64,000 bases of DNA, taken from assembly GCA_910587425.1 (NCBI GenBank), contig CAJUKU010000011.1, positions 1 through 64,000 of the forward strand, given 5' to 3'. The notes under the pieces are model-generated. The model was given only the letters and a program-made list of their open reading frames with translations, searched no databases and was not told the DNA's origin. The position numbers and the translations under genes are program-made. Source of the stretch: an uncultured Muribaculaceae bacterium (GTDB lineage Bacteria; Bacteroidota; Bacteroidia; Bacteroidales; Muribaculaceae). This document shows, one piece after another, positions 19,081 through 28,881 of this stretch; the first letter of the stretch is position 1, and every line of letters starts with the position of its first letter.

Positions 19081-19365
19081 ATGGATAATAAACAACAGTC
19101 TGCCGATATGGAACGCGAGAACCGCTCGCAGTTTCCGTTGGTGCGCATGAATTTCCTGCTGATGTGTGTAGCAGGAATAATGATAGTAGGAGGTTTCCTG
19201 CTGATGACCGGTGCACCCTCGACCGAAACAGAATTCAATCCCGATGTATTTTCAACCCGCCGCATTGTGGTGGGTCCGACAATAGCTTTTCTCGGCTTCC
19301 TCTTCATGGGCTTCGCCATAATGTGGGGTGGCAGAAAGAAACGTAAAACCGAAAGCGAAGGATAA
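19081..19365 (+). CDS. DUF3098 small membrane protein
   Basis: A 94-residue protein with two hydrophobic helices (about 24-42, FLLMCVAGIMIVGGFLLM, and about 64-82, VVGPTIAFLGFLFMGFAIMW), separated by a short acidic loop with FNPDVFSTRR. A basic tail follows. It matches the DUF3098 family, whose function I do not know. It sits 42 bp after ftsX, and its stop shares one base with the start of uppP, placing it in a cell-envelope operon. A role as a small partner of FtsX or of lipid carrier recycling is only a guess from position. Confidence 0.82.
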   Translation: MDNKQQSADMERENRSQFPLVRMNFLLMCVAGIMIVGGFLLMTGAPSTETEFNPDVFSTRRIVVGPTIAFLGFLFMGFAIMWGGRKKRKTESEG

Positions 19366-20204
19366 TGGATTGGCTTGACGCACTCATACTCGGCATAGTC
19401 CAGGGGCTTGCCGAATATCTTCCGATAAGTTCAAGCGGACATCTGGAGATATGCCGTGAGATACTTGGATTGAAACTTGCCGGCGCCGAGGCTCTGGAAT
19501 TTGACGCCGCGCTTCATGTAGCTACAGTGCTCAGCACTCTCGTGGTGCTCTGGCGTGAGTTTGTGCCGCTATGCACCTCATTCTTCACAATGCGCCGTGA
19601 CGAGCGTACGGTCTACGTTTGGAAGATACTTCTCTCATGTGTCCCCGTAGCGATAATAGGACTTGCATTCAAACCTGTCGTGGAGAGTTTCTTCGGTAGT
19701 GGACTGACGATTGTCGGTACATGTCTTATCATCACTGCCGGGCTCCTTGCCTTTGCAAGCTACCGCCGCCGTGCCGGTGATGTTGATACCGCACCTAAGG
19801 ATCCGGATGATCCCGAAGGATACCGCTCGATCACCTGGTTCACGGCACTTGCAATGGGTGTTGCACAGGCTATAGCGATACTTCCCGGACTCAGCCGCTC
19901 AGGTACTACGATAGCTACCGGACTTACGCTTGGCGGACGCCCGGCGCAGGTGGCTAAGTTCTCGTTTTTCATGGTAGTTATCCCCATACTCGGCGAGGCG
20001 ATCCTCAGCATCATGGATATGGCTGAGGGTACATCGGCAATGGCTACAGGCGTAGGCATAGTTCCTCTTGCCATAGGATTCGTGGCTGCGTTCCTTGTAG
20101 GATGTGCCGCATGCCGGTGGATGATCGACATAGTGAAGCGCGGCAAGCTGCAGTGGTTTGCGGTCTATTGTGTTGTTGTCGGACTTATATGCCTGATATG
20201 GTGA
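19365..20204 (+). CDS. uppP: Undecaprenyl-diphosphatase
   Basis: This 279-residue polytopic membrane protein of the UppP/BacA family dephosphorylates undecaprenyl diphosphate to recycle the lipid carrier for peptidoglycan and other glycans. Signature segments are ILGIVQGLAEYLPISSSGHL at residues 8-27 and PGLSRSGTTIATGL in the second repeat, which together supply the catalytic Glu, Ser and Arg residues. Length is normal. The start overlaps the DUF3098 stop by one base and truB begins immediately after, so it lies mid-operon. Confidence 0.95.
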   Translation: MDWLDALILGIVQGLAEYLPISSSGHLEICREILGLKLAGAEALEFDAALHVATVLSTLVVLWREFVPLCTSFFTMRRDERTVYVWKILLSCVPVAIIGLAFKPVVESFFGSGLTIVGTCLIITAGLLAFASYRRRAGDVDTAPKDPDDPEGYRSITWFTALAMGVAQAIAILPGLSRSGTTIATGLTLGGRPAQVAKFSFFMVVIPILGEAILSIMDMAEGTSAMATGVGIVPLAIGFVAAFLVGCAACRWMIDIVKRGKLQWFAVYCVVVGLICLIW

Positions 20205-20209
20205 GATCC

Positions 20210-20953
20210 ATGAACTTTCTGGAAGGGGAGACGTTGTACGTTGACAAGCCGTTGGGCTGGACCTCGTTTGATGTCGTCAAGCGTATACGTAGCATACTCC
20301 TCCGCCGCATGTACCTAAAGAAGATGAAAGTGGGTCACGCCGGCACGCTCGATCCTCTGGCAACCGGAGTGATGGTGGTGGTGACAGGCAAGTCTACCAA
20401 ACTCATCGACTCACTGCAGGCGGGTGTGAAGGAATACATTGCCACGATAGCCCTCGGGGCTACAACCCCGTCGTTCGACCTGGAGACCGAGATCGACGCC
20501 ACATACCCTACGGAGCATATCACCCGTGAGGCTGTGGAGGAAGCGCTCGCCAGATTCCACGGACGCATCGAGCAGGTGCCACCGAAGTTCTCGGCTTGCA
20601 AGGTTGACGGACACCGTGCATACCGCATGGCTCGCAAGGGTCATGATGTCGAGCTAAAACCGAAGGTGCTCGTCATAGACGAGATAGAGCTGCTGAGCTT
20701 TGAGCCGACGCAGATAGTCGTGCGTGTGGTGTGCGGCAAAGGAACATATATCCGCGCTCTTGCCCGCGACATCGGCGAAGCACTTGGTTCAGGCGCACAC
20801 CTGACGGCACTCCGCCGCACGCGTGTGGGAGACGCCGTCATCGACCGGTGCATGACTATCGACGATATCACATCTTTTCTCGCCGAGGTGGAGATAGAGA
20901 TGCCCGAGGAGCTCCCCGGAGGAACTAAACTAAAAGAAGAAACGAATAGCTAA
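20210..20953 (+). CDS. truB: tRNA pseudouridine(55) synthase
   Basis: A 247-residue TruB that isomerises U55 in the T-loop of tRNAs. The catalytic segment KVGHAGTLDPLATGVMVV (about 40-57) contains the essential Asp. KFSACKVDGHRAYRMARKG and CGKGTYIRALARDIGEALG are also typical. The start is ambiguous: ATG at 20210 (MNFLEGETLYVDKPLGW) gives the family-like N-terminus and does not overlap uppP, whereas an in-frame ATG at 20198 would overlap uppP by 7 bp. The frame continues far upstream inside uppP but that part is not TruB-like. queA follows after 12 bp. Confidence 0.94.
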   Translation: MNFLEGETLYVDKPLGWTSFDVVKRIRSILLRRMYLKKMKVGHAGTLDPLATGVMVVVTGKSTKLIDSLQAGVKEYIATIALGATTPSFDLETEIDATYPTEHITREAVEEALARFHGRIEQVPPKFSACKVDGHRAYRMARKGHDVELKPKVLVIDEIELLSFEPTQIVVRVVCGKGTYIRALARDIGEALGSGAHLTALRRTRVGDAVIDRCMTIDDITSFLAEVEIEMPEELPGGTKLKEETNS

Positions 20954-20965
20954 GACTGACACGAT

Positions 20966-22015
20966 ATGAAACTATCACAATTCAAATTCAAGTTGCCCGA
21001 AGAACTGCTTGCCGACCGCCCGGTGCAGAACCGTGACGAATCGCGCATGATGGTGCTCAACCGCGCCACTGGTGAGATAGAGCACCGTATATTCAAGGAT
21101 ATAATCAATTATTTCGGCGATGGTGACATATTCGTGTTCAACGATACGAAGGTTTTTCCCGCGCGTCTCTACGGCAATAAGGAGAAGACCGGCGCACGCA
21201 TCGAGGTGTTCCTGCTCCGCGAGCTGAACGCCGACAACAAGCTCTGGGATGTGCTCGTGGAACCGGCACGCAAGATACGTATCGGCAACAAGCTCTACTT
21301 CGGTGAGGATGAGTCGATGGTAGCCGAGGTGATAGACAACACCACCTCCCGCGGACGCACGCTCCGTTTTCTCTACGACGGTCCCCACGATGAGTTCAAG
21401 GCAGCCCTCTTCAAGATGGGCATGACTCCGCTCCCTGAATATATCAAGCGCGAGCCGGAGCCTGACGACGCCGAGCGTTACCAGACAATCTTTGCCGACA
21501 AGGAGGGAGCGGTCATGGCTCCCGCAGCAGGTCTGCACTTCAGCCGCGAGCTGTTGAAACGTCTGGAGATCAAAGGTGTTCATCAGGCATTCATGACCGT
21601 TCACAGTGGTCTTGGCAATTTCCGCGAGATCGATGTCGAGGATCTGACCAAACATCGCATGGACTCCGAGCAGATGGAGATCACGCAGGCTCTTGTCGAC
21701 ATGGTGAATGGTGTGAAAGACCGCGAGCACCGCGTATGTGCCGTCGGAACCTCCGTGCTGCGCGGCATAGCGAGCGCCGTGAGCATGGGCGGACACATGA
21801 AGACGTTCTCCGGATGGTCCAACAAATTCATCTTTCCCCCCTACGATTTCACTGTCACCGACGCTCTGGTCACCAATTTCCACCTTCCTTACTCCGTGAT
21901 GCTGATGATGACTGCCGCTTTCGGTGGCTACGATCTCGTCATGAAGGCTTACGATGAGGCTATAAAGGAGAAATACCGTTTCGGAGCCTACGGCGACGCA
22001 ATGCTCATAGTCTGA
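20966..22015 (+). CDS. queA: tRNA preQ1(34) S-adenosylmethionine ribosyltransferase-isomerase
   Basis: A 349-residue QueA, which transfers the ribose of SAM to preQ1 in tRNA to form epoxyqueuosine. Typical segments are [20 protein letters not shown] at the N-terminus, [30 protein letters not shown] and [21 protein letters not shown] near the C-terminus. Length is normal. It follows truB after 12 bp, so two tRNA-modification genes are joined to the ftsX-uppP transcript. Confidence 0.96.
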   Translation: MKLSQFKFKLPEELLADRPVQNRDESRMMVLNRATGEIEHRIFKDIINYFGDGDIFVFNDTKVFPARLYGNKEKTGARIEVFLLRELNADNKLWDVLVEPARKIRIGNKLYFGEDESMVAEVIDNTTSRGRTLRFLYDGPHDEFKAALFKMGMTPLPEYIKREPEPDDAERYQTIFADKEGAVMAPAAGLHFSRELLKRLEIKGVHQAFMTVHSGLGNFREIDVEDLTKHRMDSEQMEITQALVDMVNGVKDREHRVCAVGTSVLRGIASAVSMGGHMKTFSGWSNKFIFPPYDFTVTDALVTNFHLPYSVMLMMTAAFGGYDLVMKAYDEAIKEKYRFGAYGDAMLIV

Positions 22016-22040
22016 AAGCCATAAATTATCAGGATAGCGA

Positions 22041-22634
22041 ATGGGAAGCCAGTACACGACCATAGCCGCGCCATCCGAAGGGGTGTACCGCGAGAAAATG
22101 AGCCGTTTCCTGGCTTTCGCTTTTCCGGTCTCAACCGCCGATGAGGCAAAGGCTACGGTGAAGCGCATGGCTAACGAGTATCACGACGCGCGCCATGTCT
22201 GCTGGGGGTATATCCTCGGTGCCGACGGAAACGAATATCTGAGTTCTGACAACGGCGAGCCGTCGGGCACCGCCGGACGCCCCATACTCGGTGCCATACG
22301 CTCGGCAGGGCTGACGAATCTTCTGGTAGTAGTGGTGCGGTACTTCGGCGGAATAAAACTCGGCACCTCCGGACTCATCGTTGCCTATAAGGAGGCTGCA
22401 CGCCTGGCGCTCGAAGCCGCGGAGAAGATCACGGCGCACGAGATGGCCCAGCTGTCGTTCACATTCCCCTATCAGTCGGTAAATCCTGTGATGCAGCTGT
22501 TGAAATCATCCGTGGGGCGAATAGTATCGCAGACGTTTGACAACACCTGCTCCATAACCTTGACGATTCCCGCCGATGCGCTCGATGAGCTGCAAGGGCG
22601 GCTCCTTGCTGTCGACGGACTCACATTATCCTGA
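22041..22634 (+). CDS. YigZ/IMPACT family protein
   Basis: This 197-residue protein has an N-terminal UPF0029/IMPACT domain (about 1-115; DARHVCWGYILG, SSDNGEPSGTAGRPILGAI and VVVVRYFGGIKLGTSGLI). A C-terminal DUF1949-like ferredoxin-fold domain follows. The family is widespread, and its precise biochemical role in bacteria is not settled; a link to translation is suspected from the eukaryotic IMPACT protein. It follows queA after 25 bp and precedes rnz by 4 bp, in a run of RNA-related genes. Confidence 0.9.
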   Translation: MGSQYTTIAAPSEGVYREKMSRFLAFAFPVSTADEAKATVKRMANEYHDARHVCWGYILGADGNEYLSSDNGEPSGTAGRPILGAIRSAGLTNLLVVVVRYFGGIKLGTSGLIVAYKEAARLALEAAEKITAHEMAQLSFTFPYQSVNPVMQLLKSSVGRIVSQTFDNTCSITLTIPADALDELQGRLLAVDGLTLS

Positions 22635-22638
22635 ACTG

Positions 22639-23556
22639 ATGCCACAATTCGACCTCAACATACTGGGATGCGGTTCGGCAACCCCCTCGACACGCCACAA
22701 TCCGTCGTGTCAGGTACTGAATTTCCGTGGTCAGCTGATTATGATCGACTGCGGTGAGGGCGCACAGGCTATGATGCGGCGCATGCACATGAATTTCTCG
22801 CGCATATCGCGCATATTCATCTCGCACATGCATGGCGACCATGTGTTCGGTCTGCCGGGACTGCTTTCCACACTTGATCTGCACGGCAAAGGAGGCTCTG
22901 TCGACGTATGGATGCCGGCTGACGGGGTGGAGATCATACGGTCGATAACCGACTATTTCTGCCGCGAGACATCGTTTACCATCAATTATCATGCTGTGGA
23001 GGGCGATGGCGGGCTGCTTTACGAGGATCATGCGCTCACGGTACATGCTTTTCCATTGAGGCATCGTGTGCCATGCTACGGTTACATATTCCGCGAGAAG
23101 CAGGGACCGCGGCATCTCCGTCCCGATATGGCTAAGTTCTACGGTATACCTGTATGCCGTCTCAACGATATTAAAGCTGGTGCCGATTATGTGCGTGAGG
23201 ATGGCACTGTAGTGCCTAATGAACGCCTGACGCTTCCCCCGTCGCCGGCTGTCAGCTATGCCTATTGCTCCGATACTATGTTTACCGAGGAAACAGCCCG
23301 GGTTGTAGCCGGAGTCGACTATCTCTACCATGAGGCGACCTACGATGACTCTCTCGCCGATAAGGCTCGCGAACGCGGACACTCCACCGCCCGCGAAGCT
23401 GCCCGCATAGCCCGTATGGCTGGCGCAGGTACTCTCATAATAGGACATTACTCCAACCGTTATACCGACGTCGATATACTTGTTCGCCAGGCGCGTGAGG
23501 AATTTCCCGAAGTCATAGCCGCCGACGAGCAGCTCACCATTCAGCTATCAAAATGA
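22639..23556 (+). CDS. rnz: Ribonuclease Z
   Basis: This 305-residue metallo-beta-lactamase-fold endonuclease matures tRNA 3' ends. The zinc-binding HxHxDH motif is ISHMHGDHVFGLPG at about residues 59-72. YCSDTMFTEE supplies the bridging Asp, and RERGHSTAREAA plus LIIGHYSNRY supply the later histidines, as in RNase Z. I use the ATG at 22639 (MPQFDLNILGCGSATPS), because an earlier in-frame start would lie inside the preceding YigZ gene and add residues unlike the family. The stop overlaps tadA by 4 bp. Confidence 0.95.
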   Translation: MPQFDLNILGCGSATPSTRHNPSCQVLNFRGQLIMIDCGEGAQAMMRRMHMNFSRISRIFISHMHGDHVFGLPGLLSTLDLHGKGGSVDVWMPADGVEIIRSITDYFCRETSFTINYHAVEGDGGLLYEDHALTVHAFPLRHRVPCYGYIFREKQGPRHLRPDMAKFYGIPVCRLNDIKAGADYVREDGTVVPNERLTLPPSPAVSYAYCSDTMFTEETARVVAGVDYLYHEATYDDSLADKARERGHSTAREAARIARMAGAGTLIIGHYSNRYTDVDILVRQAREEFPEVIAADEQLTIQLSK

Positions 23557-24023
23557 ACAACATCGAGAGATTGACACCTCAGCAGCAGTATGAGGAGGAT
23601 TGCCGCTATATGCGTCTCGCCATTGAGGAGGCGCGCGCGGCTGCCGCACAGGGCGAGGTACCTATCGGGGCGGTTATCATAGCCGGAGGCAGAGTGATCG
23701 GCAGGGGACATAACCTTACGGAAACACTTACCGATGTCACAGCCCACGCCGAGATGCAGGCTATCACGGCGGCGGCGCAGACCCTCGGCGGCAAATACCT
23801 TCAGAAAGCCACGCTCTATGTGACTGTCGAGCCATGTCTGATGTGTGCCGGCGCGATAGGGTGGAGCCAGCTTCAGCGAATTGTCATAGGCGCTCCTGAC
23901 CCGAAGAGAGGCTATAGTGTCTACACTGATCGTCCGTTCCATCCGCGTGCCACTGTCACAACAGGAGTGCTTGCCGACGAATGTGCGGCTCTTGTCACCT
24001 CGTTTTTTGCCGCCCGACGCTGA
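23553..24023 (+). CDS. tadA: tRNA adenosine(34) deaminase
   Basis: A 156-residue zinc deaminase that converts A34 to inosine in tRNA-Arg(ACG). The catalytic HAEMQAI (about residues 64-70) and VEPCLMCAGAI (about 91-101) hold the zinc ligands His, Cys and Cys and the proton-shuttling Glu. PIGAVIIAGGRVIGRGHN is the usual N-terminal strand. The ATGA overlap with rnz implies coupling. It closes the ftsX-to-tadA gene run; the next gene has its own promoter. A cytosine/guanine deaminase relative is possible but less likely given the length and context. Confidence 0.92.
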   Translation: MNNIERLTPQQQYEEDCRYMRLAIEEARAAAAQGEVPIGAVIIAGGRVIGRGHNLTETLTDVTAHAEMQAITAAAQTLGGKYLQKATLYVTVEPCLMCAGAIGWSQLQRIVIGAPDPKRGYSVYTDRPFHPRATVTTGVLADECAALVTSFFAARR

Positions 24024-24146
24024 AACCCTCACGTAGAGCTATGAAAAACTGTTGGCTGAATTGTTCACTAATTCGCCAATATTGGAAAAATTTACCAATC
24101 TTGTTAAGGATATTTAATGCGGAAGCTCTTTAAGCGTCCGCCCGTT

Positions 24147-24176
24147 TTTTCGCGCGCAAAATATTGATTAACTTTG
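24147..24176 (+). promoter_or_regulatory. Putative promoter of the RND efflux operon
   Basis: TAACTTTG at 24169-24176 is an exact TAnnTTTG match. A T-run ending at 24150, about 18 bp upstream, takes the place of the TTTG element. The predicted leader before the ATG at 24246 is about 65 nt. Confidence 0.55.
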
Positions 24177-24245
24177 CACCCTGAAAAATATAGCCGCACG
24201 ATTGCGGCTTATCACTCAACAATGAAATATTGGTAACAAAGGTAT

Positions 24246-25430
24246 ATGTTTAAGGAAAAATTTATGAACGCAAGCGTTTTCAAAGCCGCAGGCATGGTTC
24301 TTGCCGGCACAGCTCTGGTGATCACCACATCATGCGGTGGCGGCCAGCAGCAGCATCAGGCTCCCGCCCCATCCATCGCAACTCTCACTCTCCAGCCCAC
24401 GAGCTCTCAGCTTGAAAGCACATATCCCGCGCTTATCAAGGGTAAGACTGACATCGCTATCCGCCCCCAGGTTAGCGGATTCATCACAAAGGTGCATGTC
24501 GACGAAGGTCAGCAGGTGAAAAAAGGTCAGGTGCTTTTCACACTTGACCAGGTGCAGTTCAACGCCGCTGTAGAACAGGCACAGGCAGCCGTAAATGCTG
24601 CAAATACAGCGCTTGCCACAGCGCAACTGACCGCCGACACAAAGCGTCGTCTGTACGAGAAGAACATCATAAGCCAGTATGAATGGCAGCTCGCCGACAA
24701 CCAGCTTCAGACCGCCAAGGCACAGCTGGCACAGGCACAGGCACAGCTTGTGAACGCAAAGAAGAATCTTTCGTACACAGTGGTAACCTCTCCGTCCGAC
24801 GGTGTTGTAGGAACAATCCCCAACCGCGAGGGATCGCTTGCATCACCCTCATCGGTAGAGCCTCTGACCACTGTCAGCGACAACTCGCAGGTCTACGCCT
24901 ACTTCTCGCTTACCGAGAAAGATATCCTCGACCTCTCCAACAACGGTCAGCGCTCTATCAAGGCTGCTATCGAGGCTATGCCTGAGGTGACACTCCGACT
25001 CGCCGACGGCACCACGTACCCCACTACCGGCAAAGTTGCAACAGTTTCAGGTGTGATCGATAACAATACAGGTGCTGCAAGCGTGCGCGCTATATTCGAC
25101 AACCCCACAGGGATGCTCCGCAGCGGTTCCACAGGCAATATCGTCATGCCCCTCAACGAGGATAGCGTGCTCGTCATACCCCAGAGCGCCACTTACGAGC
25201 TACAGGACCGCCGCTTCGTGTATGTGCTGAATGATTCAAATATCATCAAGTCAGCCCCCATCACTGTCAATCCCATCAACGATGGCAAGACCTATGTAGT
25301 GACATCCGGACTCAAGCCCGGCGACCGCATCGCCACACAGGGTGTCGGCACAAGTCTCCGCGACGGCATGACCATCAATCCTGTCGACGCTACTGTTCCT
25401 CAGCAGGCACCTGCCGCTCCCCAGCAGTGA
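24246..25430 (+). CDS. RND efflux periplasmic adaptor (membrane fusion) lipoprotein
   Basis: A 394-residue AcrA/MexA-type adaptor. The signal peptide ends in a lipobox with Cys30 (LVITTSC), so it should be lipid-anchored. The lipoyl/barrel-sandwich halves flank a coiled-coil hairpin rich in Ala and Gln (about 105-180). IRPQVSGFITKVHVDEGQQV and SPSDGVVGTIPNREGSLA are typical. It bridges the inner-membrane pump and outer-membrane channel encoded downstream. An alternative start at 24264 gives a shorter signal peptide and is equally plausible. No regulator gene lies next to the operon. Confidence 0.93.
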   Translation: MFKEKFMNASVFKAAGMVLAGTALVITTSCGGGQQQHQAPAPSIATLTLQPTSSQLESTYPALIKGKTDIAIRPQVSGFITKVHVDEGQQVKKGQVLFTLDQVQFNAAVEQAQAAVNAANTALATAQLTADTKRRLYEKNIISQYEWQLADNQLQTAKAQLAQAQAQLVNAKKNLSYTVVTSPSDGVVGTIPNREGSLASPSSVEPLTTVSDNSQVYAYFSLTEKDILDLSNNGQRSIKAAIEAMPEVTLRLADGTTYPTTGKVATVSGVIDNNTGAASVRAIFDNPTGMLRSGSTGNIVMPLNEDSVLVIPQSATYELQDRRFVYVLNDSNIIKSAPITVNPINDGKTYVVTSGLKPGDRIATQGVGTSLRDGMTINPVDATVPQQAPAAPQQ

Positions 25431-25501
25431 GACGCCAGCCCTACTCTGCTATCTTTCTCCTCACATAAGCTAATCAAACAATCGCATTAATTGCAGGCAT
25501 T

Positions 25502-28500
25502 ATGAAATTAGATACATTCATTAACCGCCCGGTGCTCTCGACGGTTATCTCGATATTCATCGTGCTGCTCGGTCTGATCGGACTAATGTCTCTGCCGGTC
25601 ACCCAGTATCCCGATATCGCACCACCTACCGTACAGGTATCTACAACCTATACGGGAGCAAACGCACAGGCTGTGCTCAACTCTGTAATCGCCCCTCTTG
25701 AGGAATCAATCAACGGTGCCGAAGGAATGACTTACATGGAGTCGACAGCCACCAATACCGGTTCCGCTACAATCAACGTCTACTTCGAACAGGGATTTGA
25801 CCCCGACATGGCAGCCGTCGACGTGCAGAACCGTGTGGCTAAGGCACAGAGCCTTCTTCCCGCTGAGGTAACACAGGTGGGTGTGCTCACACAGAAACGT
25901 CAGACTTCCATGCTTCTCGGTGTGACACTTTACGACGAGGATGGACGCTATTCCGAGCCATTCATAGAAAACTACATGAAGATCAACGTCGTTCCACAGA
26001 TGCAGCGTATATCAGGCGTGGGCGATGTTATGGTGATGGGCGCTGACTACTCCATGCGTATATGGCTGAAACCAGACGTCATGGCGCAGTATAATCTTAT
26101 GCCTACCGATGTTGCCGCAGCTCTTGCAGAGCAGAATATAGAGGCAGCTCCCGGTGCATTCGGCGAACAGGGCGATCAGAGCTTCCAGTATATAATGCGC
26201 TACAAGGGACGCCTGACCCAGCCCGAGGAGTTCGAGAATATCGTTATACGTGCGAACTCAAATGGTGAGGTGCTTCACCTTGGCGATATTGCTGAGGTTG
26301 AACTCGGACGCGTGACATACGGTTTCCACGGCAAATACAATGGTAAGACCGGTGTGACGGCTATCGTGTTCCAGACCGCAGGCTCAAACGCTACCGCCAT
26401 CATCAACGACTGTCTTGACTTCATCGACCAGATGAAGAAAGAGCTTCCCGCCGGCATAGGCGTAGCAGTGCCGATGAACAACAACGACTTCCTCTATGCC
26501 TCTATCCACCACGTGATCCAGACCCTTATCGAGGCATTTATCCTGGTGTTCTTCGTGACTTATCTCTTCCTTCAGGACTTCCGCTCCACTATTATCCCGG
26601 CTATAGCCATTCCGGTGGCTCTTGTAGGTACATTCTTCCTCATGAAGATTATAGGATTCTCTGTCAACCTCATCACTCTCTCGGCTCTCGTGCTTGCGAT
26701 AGCGATTGTGGTCGACGATGCGATAGTCGTCGTGGAGGCGGTACACGCCAAACTTGACGTGGGTTACAAGAGTGCGCGCCGTGCCTCGATCGATGCAATG
26801 GGCGAGATCGGTGGTGCGATCGTGTCAATCACGCTTGTCATGATGCTTGTGTTCATTCCGGTGTCGTTCATGCCAGGAACCAGCGGTATATTCTATCAGC
26901 AGTTCGGTCTGACAATGGCGATGTCGATCGGTATCTCCGCTATCAATGCACTCACGCTCTCTCCCGCACTCTGTGCTGTGTTCCTTAAGCCTCACAATTC
27001 CGAGGCATCGCTCAAGGAGCGTATGGGACAGGCTTATTCAGCTGCCGCATCGACCGTTGCAGGAGCATACAAAAAGCGTTTCCGCCTCAAGCTCGATCTG
27101 CCGCCGGTAATCACTTTCCTCCTTCTCTGCGCCACCATCACATTTATGGTGCTCGGATGGTATAACTTCGAGAATGTGCTCCTCAGCACCATAGCCGTAG
27201 TTGTCGGCGTCGTTACCGTGCTCGGCATTCTCAGCCCGAATTTCCACAAGGCATTCAATGCCGCTTATGAGCGTGTGCTCGCTAAGTACAATGTCGGAAC
27301 TAAATGGTTCATCCGTCTGAAATATCTTAGCATTGCGTTTGTAGCAGGTGCGATAGGTATTCTCGTGTGGCTTATGAGTGTCACTCCTACCGGTCTTGTT
27401 CCGAACGAGGATACCGGTACGTTGTTCGTGATGGTCAACATGCCTCCGGGCACATCACAGGAGCGCACCGGTGCTACCCTCAATAAGGTTGACTCCATAC
27501 TCGCAATGGTTCCGGAGATCGAGTCGCGTACGATGATCGATGGCTATAGTTTCATCGCCGGTCAGGGTGCTACTTATGGTACATTCATTCTCAAGCTCAA
27601 GGACTGGTCGGCACGCGAAAAGAATTCCGACCAGGTACTCGGTCAGCTATATGCCATGATGACAGCCGTAAAGGATGGAACTGTGGTGATGTTTGCGCCT
27701 CCTATGATCTCCGGTTACTCCATGACCAATGGTTTTGAGATCAAAATGCAGGACCGTACTGGTGGAGATATCAACGATTTCTTCGGTGTGGTACAGGGAT
27801 TCCTCGGTAAGCTCAACCAGCAGGATGAAATCCAGATGGCATACACCACCTTCAACCCCACTTTCCCGCAGTATATGGTTGATATCGATGCTGCTAAGGC
27901 TAAACAGGCAGGATTGTCGCCACAGACTATTCTCTCGACTCTGCAGGGCTATTACGGCGGTATGTACGTCAGCAACTTCAACCGATTCGGTAAACTCTAC
28001 CGTGTGATGATGCAGGCATCGCCTGATGCACGTGTATCTCCCGAGACACTCAACTCCATAAAGGTGCGCAACGGCTCTGAGATGGCTTCGATAAGCAACT
28101 TTGTGACTCTCAAGCGTGTGTACGGTCCTGACCTTCTCAACCGATTCAACATGTTCCAGTCGATATCCGTTACCGGTCAGCCGGCACCTGGTTATTCTTC
28201 AGGTGAGGCGCTTGCCGCCATCGAACGTGTTGCGAAGGAGACTCTTCCCAGCGGTTTCAGCTACGAGTATTCCGGCATGACGCGTGAGGAGGGCAATTCG
28301 TCGGGCAGCGCCACTGCAGTCATCTTCGGTCTCTGTCTGCTGTTCGTCTACCTCCTGCTTTCGGCACAGTATGAGAGCTACATCCTTCCGTGGGCTGTTA
28401 TCCTCTCGATTCCGTTCGGTCTTATGGGATCGTTCATCTTCGCCCAGATATTCGGCATCAGCAACAACATCTATCTGCAGATTGCCCTCATCATGCTTAT

Positions 28501-28870
28501 CGGTCTTCTTGCCAAGAACGCCATCCTTATCGTTGAGTTCGCCGTTGAGCGCCGCCGCACAGGCATGAGCATTGTCAATGCTGCCGTAGCGGGTGCCTCA
28601 GCCCGTCTGCGCCCGATTCTCATGACCTCTCTCGCGCTCATCATCGGTCTTCTGCCCATGATGTTCGCCCACGGTGTGGGTGCGAACGGTAACCGCGCGC
28701 TCGGTGTAGGTTCGATCGGAGGTATGCTCATAGGCATGATACTCCAGATTTTCATAGTTCCCGCTCTGTTCGTGATCTTCCAGGCTATCCAGGAACGCTT
28801 CACTCCGCTCAAGTGGGAGGATACCGACAACGAGGGCATCGAGAACGAAATCGAGCAGTATTCACGTTAA
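25502..28870 (+). CDS. RND efflux permease, AcrB/MexB type, with extra hydrophobic insertion
   Basis: The 1122-residue inner-membrane drug/proton antiporter has the proton-relay Asp pair in TM4 (IAIVVDDAIVVVEAV, about residue 404) and the TM10 Lys (LLAKNAILIVEFA, about 1003). The N-terminus MKLDTFINRPVLSTVISI is canonical. Typical members have about 1030-1060 residues. The excess lies between CAVFLKPHN and the second transmembrane half. There, residues about 530-580 form two additional hydrophobic stretches (VITFLLLCATITFMVLGWY and VLLSTIAVVVGVVTVLGIL) where AcrB has only an amphipathic linker. It lies 71 bp after the adaptor and 11 bp before the outer-membrane factor. Confidence 0.94.
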   Translation: MKLDTFINRPVLSTVISIFIVLLGLIGLMSLPVTQYPDIAPPTVQVSTTYTGANAQAVLNSVIAPLEESINGAEGMTYMESTATNTGSATINVYFEQGFDPDMAAVDVQNRVAKAQSLLPAEVTQVGVLTQKRQTSMLLGVTLYDEDGRYSEPFIENYMKINVVPQMQRISGVGDVMVMGADYSMRIWLKPDVMAQYNLMPTDVAAALAEQNIEAAPGAFGEQGDQSFQYIMRYKGRLTQPEEFENIVIRANSNGEVLHLGDIAEVELGRVTYGFHGKYNGKTGVTAIVFQTAGSNATAIINDCLDFIDQMKKELPAGIGVAVPMNNNDFLYASIHHVIQTLIEAFILVFFVTYLFLQDFRSTIIPAIAIPVALVGTFFLMKIIGFSVNLITLSALVLAIAIVVDDAIVVVEAVHAKLDVGYKSARRASIDAMGEIGGAIVSITLVMMLVFIPVSFMPGTSGIFYQQFGLTMAMSIGISAINALTLSPALCAVFLKPHNSEASLKERMGQAYSAAASTVAGAYKKRFRLKLDLPPVITFLLLCATITFMVLGWYNFENVLLSTIAVVVGVVTVLGILSPNFHKAFNAAYERVLAKYNVGTKWFIRLKYLSIAFVAGAIGILVWLMSVTPTGLVPNEDTGTLFVMVNMPPGTSQERTGATLNKVDSILAMVPEIESRTMIDGYSFIAGQGATYGTFILKLKDWSAREKNSDQVLGQLYAMMTAVKDGTVVMFAPPMISGYSMTNGFEIKMQDRTGGDINDFFGVVQGFLGKLNQQDEIQMAYTTFNPTFPQYMVDIDAAKAKQAGLSPQTILSTLQGYYGGMYVSNFNRFGKLYRVMMQASPDARVSPETLNSIKVRNGSEMASISNFVTLKRVYGPDLLNRFNMFQSISVTGQPAPGYSSGEALAAIERVAKETLPSGFSYEYSGMTREEGNSSGSATAVIFGLCLLFVYLLLSAQYESYILPWAVILSIPFGLMGSFIFAQIFGISNNIYLQIALIMLIGLLAKNAILIVEFAVERRRTGMSIVNAAVAGASARLRPILMTSLALIIGLLPMMFAHGVGANGNRALGVGSIGGMLIGMILQIFIVPALFVIFQAIQERFTPLKWEDTDNEGIENEIEQYSR

Positions 28871-28881
28871 GCCATTAAATT

